Part shown: positions 44,252 through 53,989 of the stretch, one piece after another
Position numbering within the stretch: the first letter of the stretch is position 1
Layout: each line of letters starts with the position of its first letter
Origin: Desulfobulbaceae bacterium DB1
Lineage (GTDB): Bacteria; Desulfobacterota; Desulfobulbia; Desulfobulbales; SURF-16
Length of the DNA: 64,000 nt
Direction: 5' to 3'
Assembly: GCA_001914235.1 (NCBI GenBank)
Contig: MQUF01000006.1
Coordinates: forward strand, 267,234 to 331,233
Made by a program: the position numbers and the translations under genes
Notes under the pieces: generated by a model
The model's database searches: none
What the model saw: the letters and a program-made list of their open reading frames with translations, nothing else
What the model was told of the DNA's origin: nothing

Positions 44252-44560
44252 CTATTCGTACAGCAGACTGTCTTCCGCCAGAAGATCGTCAAGCATCCTG
44301 TCTGCTATATCGCGGGCATCGACATGATACGTGCCCTCGTTTATTTCTTTTTTCAAGGCCTCTATCATCTCCATTCTCATCGCCGGGGTCTGATCAAGTA
44401 TTTCTCTCATTTTCTGCACATCCCTGGAGCTGTTTGAGAGTTCAACCTTATCAGAGGCAACAGGTGGCCGACTTTCGGCAACACCTTCGGCCTTGCGAGT
44501 CTTTTTCACCTCAACCTTATTGTCCGTCCTGATCTGGGAGATTACATCGGTTAACTTCAT
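44252..44560 (-). CDS. flgM: Anti-sigma-28 factor FlgM
   Basis: A 102-residue protein with the FlgM C-terminal helices (VELSNSSRDVQKMREILDQ, RMEMIEALKKEINEGTYHVD, IADRMLDDLL). It binds FliA and delays late flagellar genes until hook completion. It reads toward fliW from the opposite strand, unlike its usual place next to flgK. A sigma-28-like promoter sits upstream of it. Confidence 0.93.
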   Translation of the reverse strand: MKLTDVISQIRTDNKVEVKKTRKAEGVAESRPPVASDKVELSNSSRDVQKMREILDQTPAMRMEMIEALKKEINEGTYHVDARDIADRMLDDLLAEDSLLYE

Positions 44561-44644
44561 GACCAGCTCCTGTTCGCCCTCAAGCCCTTGTTTCAGGGGA
44601 TATGACTGCCTGTTTGCTCCAAAAAATTTCTTCTTCTAGTTACC

Positions 44645-44671
44645 ATATCGACTTTTTTTTCTCAAACTTTA
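44645..44671 (-). promoter_or_regulatory. Sigma-28 (FliA) promoter of flgM
   Basis: On the minus strand TAAA, a 15-base spacer, then GTCGATAT, compared with the consensus TAAA-N15-GCCGATAA (six of eight in the -10). It is about 85 bases before the flgM start, so FlgM would be made under the sigma factor it inhibits. Confidence 0.7.
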
Positions 44672-44732
44672 AAAAAAAGTGCCGTACTCACTTTTCTTGC
44701 CAAAAAAAAACACGCCTGTTAGAGTGCCCGGC

Positions 44733-47414
44733 ATGAAAAAGCACGATACGGTTTATCTCATCGACGGCAGCGCTTATATCTACCGCGCCTATCACGCCAT
44801 ATCACCCCTCTCCAACAGCAATGGTCTTCCCACCCACGCCATCTACGGGTTTACCACTATTCTTCTCCGGGTCATTCGGGAAAAAGAACCCGCGTTCCTC
44901 GCCATTGCCTTTGATCACAAAGGGCCGACCTTCCGCCATGCCCTTTATGAAGAGTACAAGGCCAACAGGCCCGCCATGCCTGATGACCTGGTCTGCCAGA
45001 TTCCCTATATCAGAAAAATCGCCCGGGCCTATAATATCCTTTCCCTGGAGCAACAGGGGATGGAGGCGGATGACCTGATCGCCTCCGCGGCTACAAAACT
45101 TGCCGGCCGGGGGAGCCGGGTCGTCATCATCTCCGGCGACAAGGATCTGCTGCAGCTGGTGGACGACGACATTGTTGTCTGGGACCCGATGACGGACAAA
45201 TTAATGACCAGGGAAGCGGTTCATGACAAGTACCATGTCGAACCGGAAAAGCTCAACGACCTCTTCGGCCTGATCGGCGACAGCTCGGACAACGTCCCCG
45301 GCGTTCCCGGCATCGGCCCGAAAACCGCCGACAAGCTGATTAATCAATTCGGCAGTATGGATGGTCTTTATGAAAATATCGAACTCCTTTCGCAGCAAAA
45401 ACTGAAAGAAAAGCTGCTTGCCTTCCAGCAGCAGGCGTTCTTGTCGAAAAAGCTGATCGCCCTGAAAAAAGACGTGGAGGTTCCCGATCATCCGGAGGCC
45501 TATCGCCTGCCCGCGCCTGACCAGGAAAAATTGCACGCCCTGTTTACCGAACTCGAGTTTTCCCGCCTTTTGAAACAGGAGGCTTCCGCACGACCGATGG
45601 AAACAAGGGGCTTTTCCCTTGTGGCGGACCGGGAAGAGCTCCAGGCGCTCTGCCGCTCTCTGCACCAGGCATCATTTCTGGTGCTGGATACGGAGACCAC
45701 CTCCCTTGATCCGCTCTCCGCGCGCCTGGTCGGCATCTCGCTTTGCGCTGAGACGAAAAACGCCTGGTACATTCCGCTTGAACACAGGGATGCCGTCGGC
45801 GCCGTTCTCCCCGGCCAGCTTGGCCTGGCCGATGTTGCCGAGTTCCTCGGCCCGCTGTTCGAAGACAGCCGGCTGCCCAAGATCGGCCACAACATCAAGT
45901 ATGATTATCAGGTGCTGAAAGAGCAAGGACTGATGCTTCGCGGCCCCCTGTGCGACACCATGATCGCCTCGTATCTGCTCAACCCATCCCGGCGCAGTCA
46001 CAGCCTGGACGATCTTGCCCGCGAACACCTGCAACTCGGCCTGACATCATTTTCCCAGGTCACGGGCAACGACAAAAGACCGGACGCTTTCAGCTACGTC
46101 CCCCTTGATGCCGCCCGGGACTATTCCTGCGAGGATGCCGTCTCCACCTGCATGCTGTGGGAGCTCTTTGTCCCGCAGCTGCGTGAACTCAATCTGTGGG
46201 AGCTTTTTGAAAAACTGGAAATGCCGCTGGTTCCAATTCTTGCCCGGATGGAAGAAACAGGCATTCAGATCGATCCACAAATCCTCTCCGACATGTCTCA
46301 TGAATTCGGCGAAAAACTTGCGGAGCTGGAAAAGAAAATTTTTGTCCTGGCAGGCGAAGAATTCAATATCAATTCCCCGAAACAGCTGGGCGCCATCCTC
46401 TTTGAAAAACTGCGGCTCCCCATGGGGCGCAAGACAAAAACCGGCTACTCCACCGATGTCTCCGTGCTGGAAAAACTTGCCGCCTATCACGAACTGCCGG
46501 CCGCGGTGCTTGAGCACCGCAGTGTCGGCAAACTCAAATCAACCTATGTTGATAAACTTGCCACCCTCATCCACCCCCGTACCGGTCGGGTCCATACCTC
46601 CTTTAACCAGACGGTTACCGCCACCGGCCGGCTGAGCAGCAGTAATCCGAATCTGCAGAATATCCCGATTCGTTCACCCGAGGGGCAGCGGATCAGGGAA
46701 GCCTTTGTCGCCCCTCGCAACACGGTGCTGCTGGCAGCGGATTACTCGCAGATCGATCTGCGGGTTCTGGCACATTATTCCCAGGACCAGACCCTGGTTG
46801 AGGCTTTCCGGGCCGGCAAGGATATTCACACCCAGACGGCAGCGGAAATCTTCCGGGTCCATCCCAGCCTGATAACCCCCCAGATGCGCCGGGTCGCCAA
46901 GAGCATCAACTTCGGCATTGTCTACGGCATGTCCGCCTTTGGACTGGCCGGACAGCTCAACATCAGCCGCAAGGAGGCGCAAACCTTTATCAACCGCTAT
47001 TTTGATCTTTACAGCGGGGTGAAAAAATTCATGGAGGAGATCATTGCGCAGGCCAGGCGAGACGGTTTTGTCACCACCCTGCTCCAGCGCCGCAGGCAGT
47101 TGCCGGACATCAACAGCAGCAACAAAACCATCCGGGAATTCGCCGAACGCACCGCATTGAACACCCCCATCCAGGGAACCGCCGCCGATATCATCAAACT
47201 GGCTTCCCTCCACGTTCACGATCTGCTTACCCAGGCAAACCTCAACGGCAAATTATTGCTGCAGATCCATGACGAGCTTGTTTTCGAGGTGCCGGAAAAC
47301 GAACTCAAAGCCACCTGCGCCGTTGTTCGCGAGGCCATGGAAAATGTCATGCAGCTTGCCGTGCCTCTCCTGGTCAATCTTTCCTGGGGTGCCAATCTCG
47401 CGGAAACGAAGTAA
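44733..47414 (+). CDS. polA: DNA polymerase I
   Basis: An 893-residue three-domain enzyme. The 5'-3' nuclease has DGSAYIYRAYHA; the 3'-5' exonuclease has an intact DTETTSLDP; polymerase motifs A (DYSQIDLRVLAHYS), B (AKSINFGIVYGMS) and C (QIHDELVFEVP) are present. ATG at 44733 follows GCCCGGC. Divergent from flgM after about 170 bp. Confidence 0.97.
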   Translation: MKKHDTVYLIDGSAYIYRAYHAISPLSNSNGLPTHAIYGFTTILLRVIREKEPAFLAIAFDHKGPTFRHALYEEYKANRPAMPDDLVCQIPYIRKIARAYNILSLEQQGMEADDLIASAATKLAGRGSRVVIISGDKDLLQLVDDDIVVWDPMTDKLMTREAVHDKYHVEPEKLNDLFGLIGDSSDNVPGVPGIGPKTADKLINQFGSMDGLYENIELLSQQKLKEKLLAFQQQAFLSKKLIALKKDVEVPDHPEAYRLPAPDQEKLHALFTELEFSRLLKQEASARPMETRGFSLVADREELQALCRSLHQASFLVLDTETTSLDPLSARLVGISLCAETKNAWYIPLEHRDAVGAVLPGQLGLADVAEFLGPLFEDSRLPKIGHNIKYDYQVLKEQGLMLRGPLCDTMIASYLLNPSRRSHSLDDLAREHLQLGLTSFSQVTGNDKRPDAFSYVPLDAARDYSCEDAVSTCMLWELFVPQLRELNLWELFEKLEMPLVPILARMEETGIQIDPQILSDMSHEFGEKLAELEKKIFVLAGEEFNINSPKQLGAILFEKLRLPMGRKTKTGYSTDVSVLEKLAAYHELPAAVLEHRSVGKLKSTYVDKLATLIHPRTGRVHTSFNQTVTATGRLSSSNPNLQNIPIRSPEGQRIREAFVAPRNTVLLAADYSQIDLRVLAHYSQDQTLVEAFRAGKDIHTQTAAEIFRVHPSLITPQMRRVAKSINFGIVYGMSAFGLAGQLNISRKEAQTFINRYFDLYSGVKKFMEEIIAQARRDGFVTTLLQRRRQLPDINSSNKTIREFAERTALNTPIQGTAADIIKLASLHVHDLLTQANLNGKLLLQIHDELVFEVPENELKATCAVVREAMENVMQLAVPLLVNLSWGANLAETK

Positions 47415-47514
47415 ATTGACAATTGAAAATTGACAATTAATAATGAGTAAATTAATTGAGATGCGTAGCAGTAGTCATCGCAGCCAATAAATATTCGCCA
47501 AAGGAGCCTTACCC

Positions 47515-49395
47515 ATGCTTGACCTTCTTCGCCGCAAGGCCCAGTCGCCGTACCTGCAGGCCACTGTCCTCATCATCATCGTTGTTTTTGTTTTCTGGGG
47601 CGTCGGCAACAACACGGGCGGGGCGCGCAACGCCGTAGCCACCGTCAACGGCGAACCGATCACCCTGGGCGAGTACGACAAGGCACTGGGGACCACCCTC
47701 GACAACTACAGGAATCAGTTCGGCGGCACCCTGCCGAAAGGATTCGTCGAGTCGTTCGGCGTCAAGAAACAGGTGCTTCAAGATCTGATTCAGAAGGTCT
47801 TGCTGCAACAGGGCGGAGCGGAAATGGGCATCCATGTCAGTGATGCGGAAATACAAAATGCCGTCAAGGAGATGACCGTTTTTCAGAACAACGGCCTGTT
47901 CGATGTTGACCGCTACCACGAAGTGCTCAAGGCCTCGCAGCTTACTCCCACCAAATTTGAGGCCGGCTTGCGCAACGACCTCCTGCTCGGCAAAATAGCC
48001 GACCAACTAGCCGGTTTCGCCAGGATCACAAATCATGAATCAGAAACGCGATTTCTCTATGAAAACGCGGAAATCCGACTCGATTATGCGGTATTCACCC
48101 CCGCGGACTATGTCGATCAGGTCCAGGTCAGCCCTGAGGCACTCGCCACCTACTTCGAAAAGAACAAAGAGAACTATAAGACCGCCCTCCAGCTGAAACT
48201 TTCCTACCTCGCTTTTCGCAACAGCGAGGCGACAAAAGATCTCACTGTCTCGGAGGAGGAGATACAAGAGTATTACCGCAGCCATGAAAGTGAATTCAGC
48301 AGGCCGGAAAAAAGACGCGCCAGCCATATCCTTTTACAAACCACCGAGGAAAACAGGGCTGCCCGCAGACAGGAAATTGATGCCATTCTGGCCAGGGTCA
48401 AATCCGGCGAAGATTTTGCTTCCCTGGCCCGGCAATTTTCCGAGGACGGCTCCGCATCCAGAGGCGGAGATCTCGATTTTTTCACTCGCGGCCAGATGGT
48501 GAAACCATTTGAGGATGCCGTTTTCGCTCTCGCCAAAGGGGCAATCAGTGATGTGGTCACCACCCAGTTCGGGTATCATATTATCCAGCTGACGGACATC
48601 CAGCCGGCGGCAGTCACTCCCCTGGAGACGGCAAAAAACGACATTGAGCACAAGCTGAAACAGCAGAAAGCGGCAAACATTGTCTTTGAAAAGGCCAATG
48701 AGGCGTATGAAAAAATAATTTTTGCCGGCAGCCTGGCAAAATACGCGGAAAATTTCAGCGTCACCCCGGCCGAAACGGATTTTTTCTCCCAGGATTCCCC
48801 CCCGGCTGCTCTGGCCGACGCCCCGGCCGTCATCGATACGGCCTTCACGCTGAAAAAGGGAGAGCTCAGTTCACTGCTTGAAACCCCGGACGGCTTTATC
48901 ATCTTTCTTGTTGCCGACACAAAGGAACCGGTGGTTCCGGAATTAAACGCGGTCAAGGAGAGGGTGGAAAAGGATTTCATCGCCCAGGAAGCAAAAAACA
49001 TCAGCCGGAAGGCGGCCGAAGAGTCGTTGATTGCGGTCAAGGAAAAAGACGCGGTCTTTGCTGAGAAGATCAAGGAGAAAGGCGGCGCAGTCAAAGAATC
49101 GGCCTATTTTTCCCGCAGCAGTATGACCGCGGACGGTCTGCCGGCCGCGGTCATCGAAGCCGGATTCCGTCTCAATGAAAAAACACCCTATCCGGAAACC
49201 ATCCTGGAAGCGGAAAACGCTTTTTATGTCTGCCGCTTCAAGGACAAAAAAGATGTGGGCAAAGACAGCGAGCAGGCGCGCCAGGCATTTGATGCCCAAT
49301 TAACCGCGGAGAAGGAAAGAGCAATCATGGAGGCATGGACCATGTTGCTGATGAAAAACGGAAAAATAACGACAAATGAGCAATATCTCAATTAA
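47515..49395 (+). CDS. Peptidyl-prolyl isomerase PpiD-like chaperone
   Basis: A 626-residue inner-membrane folding factor. A membrane anchor spans about 14-32 (QATVLIIIVVFVFWGVG), followed by a SurA-N-like helical domain and a parvulin domain near 235-345 (RASHILLQTTEENRAARRQE, FSEDGSASRGGDLDFF, VTTQFGYHIIQLTD). A second degenerate isomerase-like region may lie beyond 400. Start follows AAGGAG. Confidence 0.9.
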   Translation: MLDLLRRKAQSPYLQATVLIIIVVFVFWGVGNNTGGARNAVATVNGEPITLGEYDKALGTTLDNYRNQFGGTLPKGFVESFGVKKQVLQDLIQKVLLQQGGAEMGIHVSDAEIQNAVKEMTVFQNNGLFDVDRYHEVLKASQLTPTKFEAGLRNDLLLGKIADQLAGFARITNHESETRFLYENAEIRLDYAVFTPADYVDQVQVSPEALATYFEKNKENYKTALQLKLSYLAFRNSEATKDLTVSEEEIQEYYRSHESEFSRPEKRRASHILLQTTEENRAARRQEIDAILARVKSGEDFASLARQFSEDGSASRGGDLDFFTRGQMVKPFEDAVFALAKGAISDVVTTQFGYHIIQLTDIQPAAVTPLETAKNDIEHKLKQQKAANIVFEKANEAYEKIIFAGSLAKYAENFSVTPAETDFFSQDSPPAALADAPAVIDTAFTLKKGELSSLLETPDGFIIFLVADTKEPVVPELNAVKERVEKDFIAQEAKNISRKAAEESLIAVKEKDAVFAEKIKEKGGAVKESAYFSRSSMTADGLPAAVIEAGFRLNEKTPYPETILEAENAFYVCRFKDKKDVGKDSEQARQAFDAQLTAEKERAIMEAWTMLLMKNGKITTNEQYLN

Positions 49396-49404
49396 ACCGT
49401 TGTG

Positions 49405-49441
49405 CGGCAACGGCTCCAGCGCAATAACGGGGCCGTTGCCG
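49405..49441. repeat. Stem-loop after ppiD-like gene
   Basis: Perfect 10-bp stem CGGCAACGGC / GCCGTTGCCG with a 17-base loop, starting 10 bp past the stop codon. No U-tract, so the role (RNA end protection or bidirectional signal with the convergent J-domain gene) is open. Confidence 0.7.
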
Positions 49442-49476
49442 AATGACCTGGAAAAAGGACGGTCCCCCGGCAATCC

Positions 49477-49791
49477 CTACTCACTGTCCTCATTTTTTCC
49501 CCACAGGGGATCCCGGCCGAATCGATCAAACCACCAGTCCTCGGCATCAAGGGTCTCCTTCTGCATCACCAGAGGAAAACGATAATTCTTGCAATACAGC
49601 AAGAGCGCCTGGTAGGCTTCGGTCACCTGACGCATCTTGTTCTGGCTTTCCTTGCCCCCACCCGCCATATCGGGATGATGAATTTTTGACAGGCGGCGAT
49701 AGGCTTTTTTTATTTCAGCCAGGCTCGCCGCCTCTCCCAGGCCCAGCACCTCTCGGGCCGCGATTATTTTTTCCCAGTCTTTTTTGGTCAT
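49477..49791 (-). CDS. Small J-domain (DnaJ-like) protein
   Basis: A 104-residue protein with a J domain: EIKKAYRRLSKIHHPDMAGG with the HPD motif needed to stimulate Hsp70 ATPase. No zinc-finger or C-terminal DnaJ domains, so it is a type III co-chaperone. It is just upstream of plsY on the same strand and 6 bp away. Confidence 0.87.
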   Translation of the reverse strand: MTKKDWEKIIAAREVLGLGEAASLAEIKKAYRRLSKIHHPDMAGGGKESQNKMRQVTEAYQALLLYCKNYRFPLVMQKETLDAEDWWFDRFGRDPLWGKNEDSE

Positions 49792-49797
49792 GAGACG

Positions 49798-50379
49798 TCA
49801 CTTCTTTTTCCAGCTTTTTTCTTCATGGCGGACAAGCCGGGCAATATTGTCACGATGCTTCAGCCAGACAAGCAGGCTGACAAAAATCGCCAGGAAGAAG
49901 CAGCCGCCGGTTCCTTTTTGCAAAAAAACAACAACGGGCATGACGCCCGCGGCCACAAGCGATCCGACCGAAACATAGCCGGAAAGACCGACAGCCGCGA
50001 CAAAAGCAGCGATACAGATGAGCAGCGCAACGGGCGAGAGATACAAAAAGATTCCGAGAGCGGTGGCGACCCCTTTTCCCCCCTTGAATTTCAGATACAG
50101 GGGAAAAAGATGCCCGAGAAACGACGCGCCGCCGCACAGCATGACAACATTGCCGTCGGCCCCCAGACCATCGGCGACGAGCATCGGCACAAATCCCTTC
50201 GCCGCGTCAAGCAACAGGGTCAACGCGCCCACCTTTTTGCCCACCAGGCGGCTGACGTTGGTTGCGCCGATATTGCCGCTGCCGTCCCTGCGGACGTCCA
50301 CCCCGGCAAGCTTTCCCAGCAGAAGACCAAAAGGAATCGAACCAACCAGATATGAAAGTATGATAAGAAAATAATCCAC
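49798..50379 (-). CDS. plsY: Glycerol-3-phosphate acyltransferase PlsY
   Basis: A 193-residue membrane protein that transfers acyl from acyl-phosphate to glycerol-3-phosphate, the first step of phospholipid synthesis. Five membrane segments and the conserved SGNIGATNVSR, KGGKGVATALG and GS-loop motifs. The start is a GTG at 50379 after AGAGAG; the frame extends upstream but that part is not conserved. Confidence 0.94.
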   Translation of the reverse strand: MDYFLIILSYLVGSIPFGLLLGKLAGVDVRRDGSGNIGATNVSRLVGKKVGALTLLLDAAKGFVPMLVADGLGADGNVVMLCGGASFLGHLFPLYLKFKGGKGVATALGIFLYLSPVALLICIAAFVAAVGLSGYVSVGSLVAAGVMPVVVFLQKGTGGCFFLAIFVSLLVWLKHRDNIARLVRHEEKSWKKK

Positions 50380-50583
50380 TTTGTTTCTCTCTTGTGTATT
50401 GCCGTTGCACCGGCAACGAGCCATTGGCGTCGCTCTTGCCGGAAAAAGAGACAAAGTACGCGAGATTTTCCTATAAATCAATGCTTCATTCACGGTATAG
50501 TGCGGTATGAAACGGCAAACGGCATTTTCCCCTCACCTGTTCCCGTGCGGGCGACACCCTCTTTCTTTCAGCGGAAAACGATC

Positions 50584-51051
50584 ATGAATCCGAACTTCAT
50601 GCAGGAGGCAATCAGGCTCTCCAAAGAAAAATCCCTGCAGGGAGATGGGGGCCCATTCGGGGCCGTCATCGTCAAGGATGGAAAAATTATCGCCCGGGGC
50701 TGGAATCAGGTGCTGAAAAAAAATGACCCCACCTGTCATGCGGAAATGGTGGCCATCCGCAAGGCATGCCGGCGATTAGGCAATTACAGCCTGGCGGGAT
50801 GCGTTATCTATGTCAACTGCGAACCCTGCCCCATGTGCCTTTCCGCCCTGTACTGGGCAGGAGTTGAAAAAATCTATTTCGCCGCCACTCGCCGGGATGC
50901 GGCAGGCCTCGGATTCGTCGATGAATTTCTTTACCAGGAACTCCTGCTTCCTCCCGAGAATAGAAAGATGCCCATGCACCAGGTGATGCGCGAACAGGCA
51001 ATAGCCGTTTTCAGCCAGTGGGATAATTTCGCAAACAAAATCATCTATTAA
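50584..51051 (+). CDS. Nucleoside/guanine deaminase-type protein
   Basis: A 155-residue cytidine-deaminase-fold enzyme with the zinc motifs CHAEMVAIRKA and NCEPCPMCLSAL. Compared with tRNA adenosine deaminase TadA, features such as NNPTCHAEM and the C-terminal layout favour a guanine deaminase or free-base deaminase; the substrate is not certain. The ATG at 50584 is in a spacer with weak ribosome-binding site. Ends overlap the convergent kinase by 4 bases. Confidence 0.83.
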   Translation: MNPNFMQEAIRLSKEKSLQGDGGPFGAVIVKDGKIIARGWNQVLKKNDPTCHAEMVAIRKACRRLGNYSLAGCVIYVNCEPCPMCLSALYWAGVEKIYFAATRRDAAGLGFVDEFLYQELLLPPENRKMPMHQVMREQAIAVFSQWDNFANKIIY

Positions 51052-52856
51052 CGCCGAATCTCCCGTTGTACCGCTGTTCCCAATTCTTCAACACTGTAGG
51101 GTTTTTTCAGCAAGCCCCCGGCACCCATGGCTATCGTCCCCTGTACGTCTTCATTTTCGGCAAAGCCGCTGGCAATCAACGCCCGCTGGCCGGGATGGAT
51201 GGTTACGATTTTTTCATAGGTCCGGCGACCGTTCATGCCGGGTTCCATCAGCATATCGAGAATAACCAGATCGACCCTGTCTTTTTTCAGAAAATCAAGG
51301 GCCTTTTCACCGGAAGAAACCGTTGTCACGGTATACCCGAGCATGGTCAGGATTCTCTGGCATATTTCCCGCTGCTGTTCTTCATCATCAACCACCAGCA
51401 CCTTGCCTTTGCCTTGCAGCGTTTCCATGGGCACCTCATGGACCTGTTCGTCGATCTTCCCTTCCGCCCGCGGGAAATACAAATCAAACACCGTCCCGCT
51501 GTCGCTGCTCCGCACCTTGATAAAACCATCGTGATCATGAACGGTGTTCCAGACAACCGCGAGTCCAAGTCCTGTACCGCTGCGCCCCATGGCCTTTTTG
51601 GTGAAAAACGGTTCAAAAATATGTTCCAGATCCTTCTCCGCAATGCCGGGACCATTATCACTGACACGAAGCACGACATGGTCTGCCTTTATTTTCGTGC
51701 CCGTTTTCGTCTGTGCCTGCTGCCGTCCTGCTGTGCCGCTGAACGTGATCGTCCCTTCGCCGCCAATGGCCTCAGCCGCGTTGAGCCCCAGATTCATGAA
51801 ACATTTACTGATATGCACAGGCGAGCACAAAATCGGCAATCGCTCCCGGTCCGCAAGATGCAACCAGCGGATACCGGGATACAACTGCTGAATCTTCCGA
51901 CATTCAGGTGAAGAAAGAAAATGGGCAATCAGCTCGTTGAGGTCGCAAACCTTTTTGGGCGTCGCCACCCCCCGCGCCACGGTCAGCAGATCGGCCACCA
52001 CGGCCGCGGCCTTTTCCCCCGATTGCCTGATGGTCTGCAGGGGTTCGCGCAGGTTACTGTCGGGGGGAATTTGATGCAAAAGCAATTCCGGATAGGTCAC
52101 GATGCCCGAAAGGATATTATTGAGATCATGGGCAACGCCTCCTGCCATGAGTCCGATGGCCTCCATCTTCTGTGCCTGGCGAAGCTGTCCGGCAATGACC
52201 TCCTTTGTTTCAATTTCCTTTTTGAGCTGAGTCGTTCGCTCTTCCACCATTTTTTCCTGCCGCAGATAGGCATCCTGCAATTCGCGGTGGGCGTTTTCCC
52301 TGCTTTTTTCAAACATCAGGGAAAACATGAAAACCGCCAGGTACGAAGGGATATAGCGAGTGGCAAAATCAAAAGAATAGAGATTCACGGCTTCGCTGCC
52401 GATATCATAAACCAGGAATGCAGTTGCGGGAATCAGCAGCATGATCGCGGCCAGGGCGCCGTAACCGCTGCCCAGCAGATACACGGCAAAAAGGGGAAAG
52501 GTGTAATGCCACATAAAGCCCGTGGCCTTGACGCCGCCGGTAAAAAAAAGAAACAGATACAGGCCGTACATGAGTGCGACACCGGCAAAACAGCAGAAAA
52601 GATACCTTCCTGTTTTGCGCAGGATGAAAAGAACAATGCCCAGCAAAAAAAGCGTCAGGAAATCAAAGAGGGCAAGCAGGTATGCCTTCTGATAAAGGGC
52701 GAGGGCTCCGAGAAAACCAAGAAAAACCATGCCGAGGAGGGCTATGCCGTGCATCAGGATGACCTTGCGGACAACCTCCTTTTCCGCATTGTCATACACG
52801 GCAGTAACAAAATTTTTCTTCAGAAACGCATAAAATACGGTGGAGAAATCAGCCAT
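51048..52856 (-). CDS. Membrane hybrid histidine kinase with receiver domain
   Basis: A 602-residue protein. About six membrane helices (32-180) form the sensor part. The HisKA phospho-acceptor is in GVAHDLNNILSG (near 239), the ATPase has DNGPGIAEKDLEHIFEPFF and GTGLGLAVVW, and a C-terminal receiver has VVDDEE and the acceptor Asp in VILDMLMEPG. No DNA-binding domain, so it signals through a partner or a receiver-mediated output. No paired regulator is adjacent. Confidence 0.9.
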   Translation of the reverse strand: MADFSTVFYAFLKKNFVTAVYDNAEKEVVRKVILMHGIALLGMVFLGFLGALALYQKAYLLALFDFLTLFLLGIVLFILRKTGRYLFCCFAGVALMYGLYLFLFFTGGVKATGFMWHYTFPLFAVYLLGSGYGALAAIMLLIPATAFLVYDIGSEAVNLYSFDFATRYIPSYLAVFMFSLMFEKSRENAHRELQDAYLRQEKMVEERTTQLKKEIETKEVIAGQLRQAQKMEAIGLMAGGVAHDLNNILSGIVTYPELLLHQIPPDSNLREPLQTIRQSGEKAAAVVADLLTVARGVATPKKVCDLNELIAHFLSSPECRKIQQLYPGIRWLHLADRERLPILCSPVHISKCFMNLGLNAAEAIGGEGTITFSGTAGRQQAQTKTGTKIKADHVVLRVSDNGPGIAEKDLEHIFEPFFTKKAMGRSGTGLGLAVVWNTVHDHDGFIKVRSSDSGTVFDLYFPRAEGKIDEQVHEVPMETLQGKGKVLVVDDEEQQREICQRILTMLGYTVTTVSSGEKALDFLKKDRVDLVILDMLMEPGMNGRRTYEKIVTIHPGQRALIASGFAENEDVQGTIAMGAGGLLKKPYSVEELGTAVQREIRR

Positions 52857-53242
52857 TCGTCATCTCTGCACGAAAAAAAGGAAGCAAACGACAATCCGTC
52901 CGTTGCCAAGAAGTAACCTGCCGCCTGCATAACAATTTTCTATCCTTCCGCGCCTCTCCTGTCAATTTATTCTTCGTGCCGCCCGGGATTGATGGTGCCT
53001 TCCGCCATGAACAAAAAAAATTCTCGTGGTTGACCTAAGTCAAGGGAGGTCCCGCCTGCTTCTGGTACTGTAACACTAAAAGGACGGTGCCACTCCTGCA
53101 AAAACAAAAAATTCTCCGGACATGATGATCAGGGAATTTAATCCGCAGGAGACGGTATCCGGGAAATAGAATTTTCTGATAATATAAAAGAGAATACGCG
53201 CGACCCTGAAAGTTTTCCCTGCCAACGTAAAGGAGCGAGCCC
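52857..53242. other. Gap between hybrid kinase and HD-domain gene
   Basis: A 386-bp divergent spacer. It includes a TTGAC-N4-GTCAA palindrome (53030-53043), a short C/T-rich run, and the ribosome-binding site AAAGGAG of the HD gene. No open frame in it looks coding. Confidence 0.65.
53030..53043. promoter_or_regulatory. CRP/FNR-family-type operator palindrome
   Basis: TTGACCTAAGTCAA: a TTGAC inverted repeat with 4-base spacer, flanked by GG on each side. The half-site fits CRP/FNR-family regulators of nitrosative or redox response (for example HcpR-like) known in sulphate reducers. It lies about 200 bp before the HD-ferredoxin pair; assignment is inferred. Confidence 0.45.
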
Positions 53243-53974
53243 ATGAAATGCCCGGGACAAGACAGCCGTTATTGGGAAGGCGAGGCCATTTTTGAGGTAA
53301 AATGCCCCAAATGCGCTCACGCCATTGAGTTTTTCAAGGATGATTCAAGCAGAAAATGTTCGGGTTGCGGCCACCGCATGTTGAACCCCAAAATAGATTT
53401 CGGCTGCGCGGCTTACTGCCCATACGCCGAACAATGCCTGGGGACGCTTCCCGATGAGATCAAATCCTCCGCCGGCCAGTCCTTAAAAGAGCGGGTGGCG
53501 GTCGCCATGAAACGTTATTTCGGCACCGATTTCAAACGAATCGGCCATGCCGGCAAAGTGGCCTATTATGCCGAAGAAATAAATCGCTCCGAACAAGGCG
53601 ACCCGGCGGTTGTCCTCATCGCCGCCTACCTGCATGATATCGGCATCAAAGAGGCGGAACGGAAATTCAACAGCAGCTCCCCCCGCTATCAGCATCAGGA
53701 AGGCCCCCCTGTTGCCAGGGAAATCCTGACAAGCCTGCAGGCGGAGCCTGGACTGATTGACGAGGTATGCGACATCATCGGCCACCATCACTTGCCGCGG
53801 GCCGAGGAAACAACCAACTTCAAAGTATTGTATGATGCTGATCTCATTGTGAATCTTGATGAGAAACAAAGGGAGAAGACTTCCCCGGCCGCTCATCTGC
53901 AAAAGATTATAGAAAAATCATTCCTCACCACGGCCGGTAGAAAAATCGCCGCCGATGTTCTTCTTAAAAAATAA
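53243..53974 (+). CDS. Zinc-ribbon HD-domain phosphohydrolase-like protein
   Basis: A 243-residue protein. Residues 20-55 form a zinc ribbon (KCPKCAHAIEF, KCSGCGHR). An HD domain follows: GHAGKV, AAYLHDIG and GHHHLP, with the metal-binding His/Asp in place. The substrate is unknown; HD proteins are commonly nucleotide phosphohydrolases. It is followed 15 bp later by the ferredoxin gene. Confidence 0.83.
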   Translation: MKCPGQDSRYWEGEAIFEVKCPKCAHAIEFFKDDSSRKCSGCGHRMLNPKIDFGCAAYCPYAEQCLGTLPDEIKSSAGQSLKERVAVAMKRYFGTDFKRIGHAGKVAYYAEEINRSEQGDPAVVLIAAYLHDIGIKEAERKFNSSSPRYQHQEGPPVAREILTSLQAEPGLIDEVCDIIGHHHLPRAEETTNFKVLYDADLIVNLDEKQREKTSPAAHLQKIIEKSFLTTAGRKIAADVLLKK

Positions 53975-53989
53975 CCACGGGGTAACACC

